Positions 30,024-31,220 of a DNA stretch of 31,220 nt are shown one piece after another. Both the position numbers and the translations under genes were made by a program. Positions within the stretch are counted from its first letter, which is position 1, and the number at the start of each line of letters is the position of its first letter. The notes beneath the pieces were generated by a model that did not search any database, was not told the DNA's origin, and saw only the letters and a list, made by a program, of their open reading frames with translations. Origin of the DNA: a virus; IMG/VR virus record IMGVR_UViG_3300037502_001781, positions 1 to 31,220 of that record, one strand, 5' to 3'.

Positions 30024-30254
30024 ATGACTACAGATCCCCACTATGCCGAGGCCGCTGCAGCCTCGGCCGCAATGGCTGAGTTTTACGGCACCGTCTGGAA
30101 GCCGAAGCCCGGCGACTTGGTCCGCTGCCCGAGGGCGTTTGGCGGCGGCTACCAAGACGGCACCGTCTTCGGCCCGGATCGTGACGGCTACCTCGTAGAC
30201 ACCGCAGAAGGCCGGCTTTTCCTCTACCTCGAGGAGCTCGAGCGGATTCGCTGA
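30024..30254 (+). CDS. Small beta-domain protein ahead of recT
   Basis: ATG 30024 has AAAGGAGG upstream and gives 76 residues; the frame start at 29976 lies before the transcription start. The N-terminal 20 residues are Ala-rich and helical; the rest (GDLVRCPRAFGGGYQDGTVF, then GYLVDTAEGRLFLYLEELE) looks like a small SH3-like barrel. No function is known. It is the first gene of the recombination operon. Confidence 0.6.
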   Translation: MTTDPHYAEAAAASAAMAEFYGTVWKPKPGDLVRCPRAFGGGYQDGTVFGPDRDGYLVDTAEGRLFLYLEELERIR

Positions 30255-30358
30255 ACACGGAGACCCGGTGGAACCGGGGACGCAGGGACGCAGGGAGCGG
30301 CCGACGCAGGACGGGGACGCCGCTGGCTTTAAGGACGCAACACGAAAGGACACGACCT
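30255..30358 (+). repeat. recT leader with hairpin and ACGCAGG repeats
   Basis: CCCGGT-GGA-ACCGGG (30264-30278) forms a tight hairpin. ACGCAGG occurs at 30280, 30288 and 30304, with further ACGC steps after it, in a purine-rich strand. The repeats may bind protein or be a relic; no gene is present. Confidence 0.4.
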
Positions 30359-31165
30359 ATGAGCACAGAGCTCAGCACCAACACGACGCCCGCCAAGGGG
30401 CTGGCGTTGCAGACCATGGCCGACGCCATGAAGTTTGGCGAGATGGTGGCGGCGAGCGACTTCGCCCCCAAGGATTTCAGAGGCAAGCCGGCCAGCTGCG
30501 TGCTGGCTATTCAGGCCGGGGCCGAGATCGGGCTGAGCCCGATGCAGGCACTGCAGTCGATTGCCGTGGTGAACGGCCGCCCGAGCATCTTCGGTGACGC
30601 CGCTCTGGCGGTGGTCAAAGCCAGCCCGGTGTGCGAGTACGTGACCGAGTCTGTGGACGGCGACGGCGAGCAGATGGTGGCCACCTGCACCGCCAAGCGG
30701 CGCGGCTACCCGACGCCAACCGTGGTGAAGTTCACCGTGGCCGACGCCAAGAAAGCCGGCTTGTGGGGAAAGTCTGGCCCGTGGACGCAGTACCCCAAGC
30801 GGATGCTGCAGATGCGAGCCCGTGGCTTTGCTCTGCGTGATGCGTTCCCTGACGCCTTGCGTGGCATGGTGACGGCCGAGGAAGCCCAGGACTACCCGGC
30901 TGCACCTGTGACGGCTGAGCCGGTCGTGGTGCGGCCCAAGTTTGATACGCCGACGCAGCCGGCCGACGAGCGTGCCAACCCGTATGAAGTGGCAAAGGCT
31001 GCCATCGACGCCGAGCGTGACATTGCCAAGCTCGACCGCATGCGGGCTCACATCGACAAGCGCCTGAAGGACAAGGCCTTCACGCCGTTCCAGGCCGACG
31101 AGCTGCTGGACCAGATCCACGCCAGGGTCGAGTTCCTCGAGGCCGAGAGCGAGGTGACGGCATGA
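30359..31165 (+). CDS. recT: RecT-family single-strand annealing protein
   Basis: The 268-residue product matches RecT recombinases. The region SDFAPKDFRGKPASCVLAIQ then AGAEIGLSPMQALQSIAVVN and GRPSIFGDAALAVVKASPV is diagnostic. ADAKKAGLWGKSGPWTQYPK and RMLQMRARGFALRDAFPDAL follow. The C-terminal 90 residues are a linker and helices. RecT anneals ssDNA in phage recombination, usually with an exonuclease partner, which may be the next gene. AAAGGA lies ahead of the ATG. Confidence 0.92.
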   Translation: MSTELSTNTTPAKGLALQTMADAMKFGEMVAASDFAPKDFRGKPASCVLAIQAGAEIGLSPMQALQSIAVVNGRPSIFGDAALAVVKASPVCEYVTESVDGDGEQMVATCTAKRRGYPTPTVVKFTVADAKKAGLWGKSGPWTQYPKRMLQMRARGFALRDAFPDALRGMVTAEEAQDYPAAPVTAEPVVVRPKFDTPTQPADERANPYEVAKAAIDAERDIAKLDRMRAHIDKRLKDKAFTPFQADELLDQIHARVEFLEAESEVTA

Positions 31166-31220
31166 GCGACACACGGCCGCGCCGCTATCTCGCCCACCTG
31201 ACTGAGCGCGCAACGCTTGG
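31162..31220 (+). CDS. Start of next gene (partial)
   Basis: ATG 31162 overlaps the recT stop as ATGA; 19 residues (MSDTRPRRYLAHLTERATL) are visible before the window ends. An exonuclease partner of RecT is expected here in many phages, but this fragment is too short to say. Confidence 0.5.
   Translation, partial: MSDTRPRRYLAHLTERATL

Noticed and set aside
30268-30597. Frame crossing the recT leader
   Set aside because: It overlaps recT in another frame and has Q/R/G-rich shadow composition.
1-31220. tRNA genes, CRISPR arrays and insertion sequences
   Set aside because: No cloverleaf, no regular repeat-spacer array and no transposase were seen on either strand.

Overview
The window is a 31-kb stretch of a tailed, temperate bacteriophage or prophage of siphovirus type. 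Genes are tightly packed, often overlapping by ATGA or GTGA, and almost all lie on the + strand. Base composition is GC-rich. The host is bacterial. The lipoprotein signal (lipobox LAGC) and sigma70-like TTGACA promoters fit a GC-rich diderm. A planctomycete host is a guess, based on small zinc-ribbon proteins and an N-C-G-T-G-x-G-G-F-x-x-G-N-T-C motif, and is not shown by any host gene.

Layout. (1) 1-3686: accessory and late genes, with a RusA-like resolvase, a SAM methyltransferase, an HTH protein and two glycosyltransferases. (2) 3683-6132: probable lysis or envelope block, with small membrane proteins, a papain-fold peptidase, a zinc-motif lipoprotein and a holin-like protein. (3) 6144-8988: a LamG-like protein, small structural proteins and two HNH endonucleases. 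(4) 9109-20492: packaging, head and connector genes of HK97 type: TerS, TerL, portal, protease, capsid, connectors, tail tube and tail chaperone with a -1 frameshift. (5) 20496-25140: tape measure and tail-tip genes, then another glycosyltransferase-like gene. (6) 25175-27487: small metallopeptidase, metallophosphoesterase and MazG-like genes. (7) 27556-28849 (- strand): a membrane protein and a tyrosine integrase. (8) 29057-31220: regulatory region with several promoters sharing one operator family, then recT.

The most unusual feature is in the large terminase. Its reading frame is cut inside the Walker A motif (PKKN|GKST) by a 46-nt insert that is mostly one long hairpin with a GUAA tetraloop. 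Stop codons lie inside the hairpin in both the upstream frame and the downstream frame, so a simple frameshift cannot rescue the protein. The codon before the insert (AAT, Asn) matches the last codon of the insert (AAC, Asn), and skipping the gap restores a perfect P-loop in an otherwise undamaged gene. This is the architecture of programmed ribosome bypassing known from T4 gene 60. Two HNH endonuclease genes lie just upstream, recalling the T4 homing endonuclease/bypass cassette.

A second notable system is a regulon: three promoters carry a dyad of the form TnTACCG-N4-CGGTAnA in the -35/-10 spacer. One of them drives a probably leaderless gene for a small HTH protein, a candidate for the repressor or activator that binds these sites.
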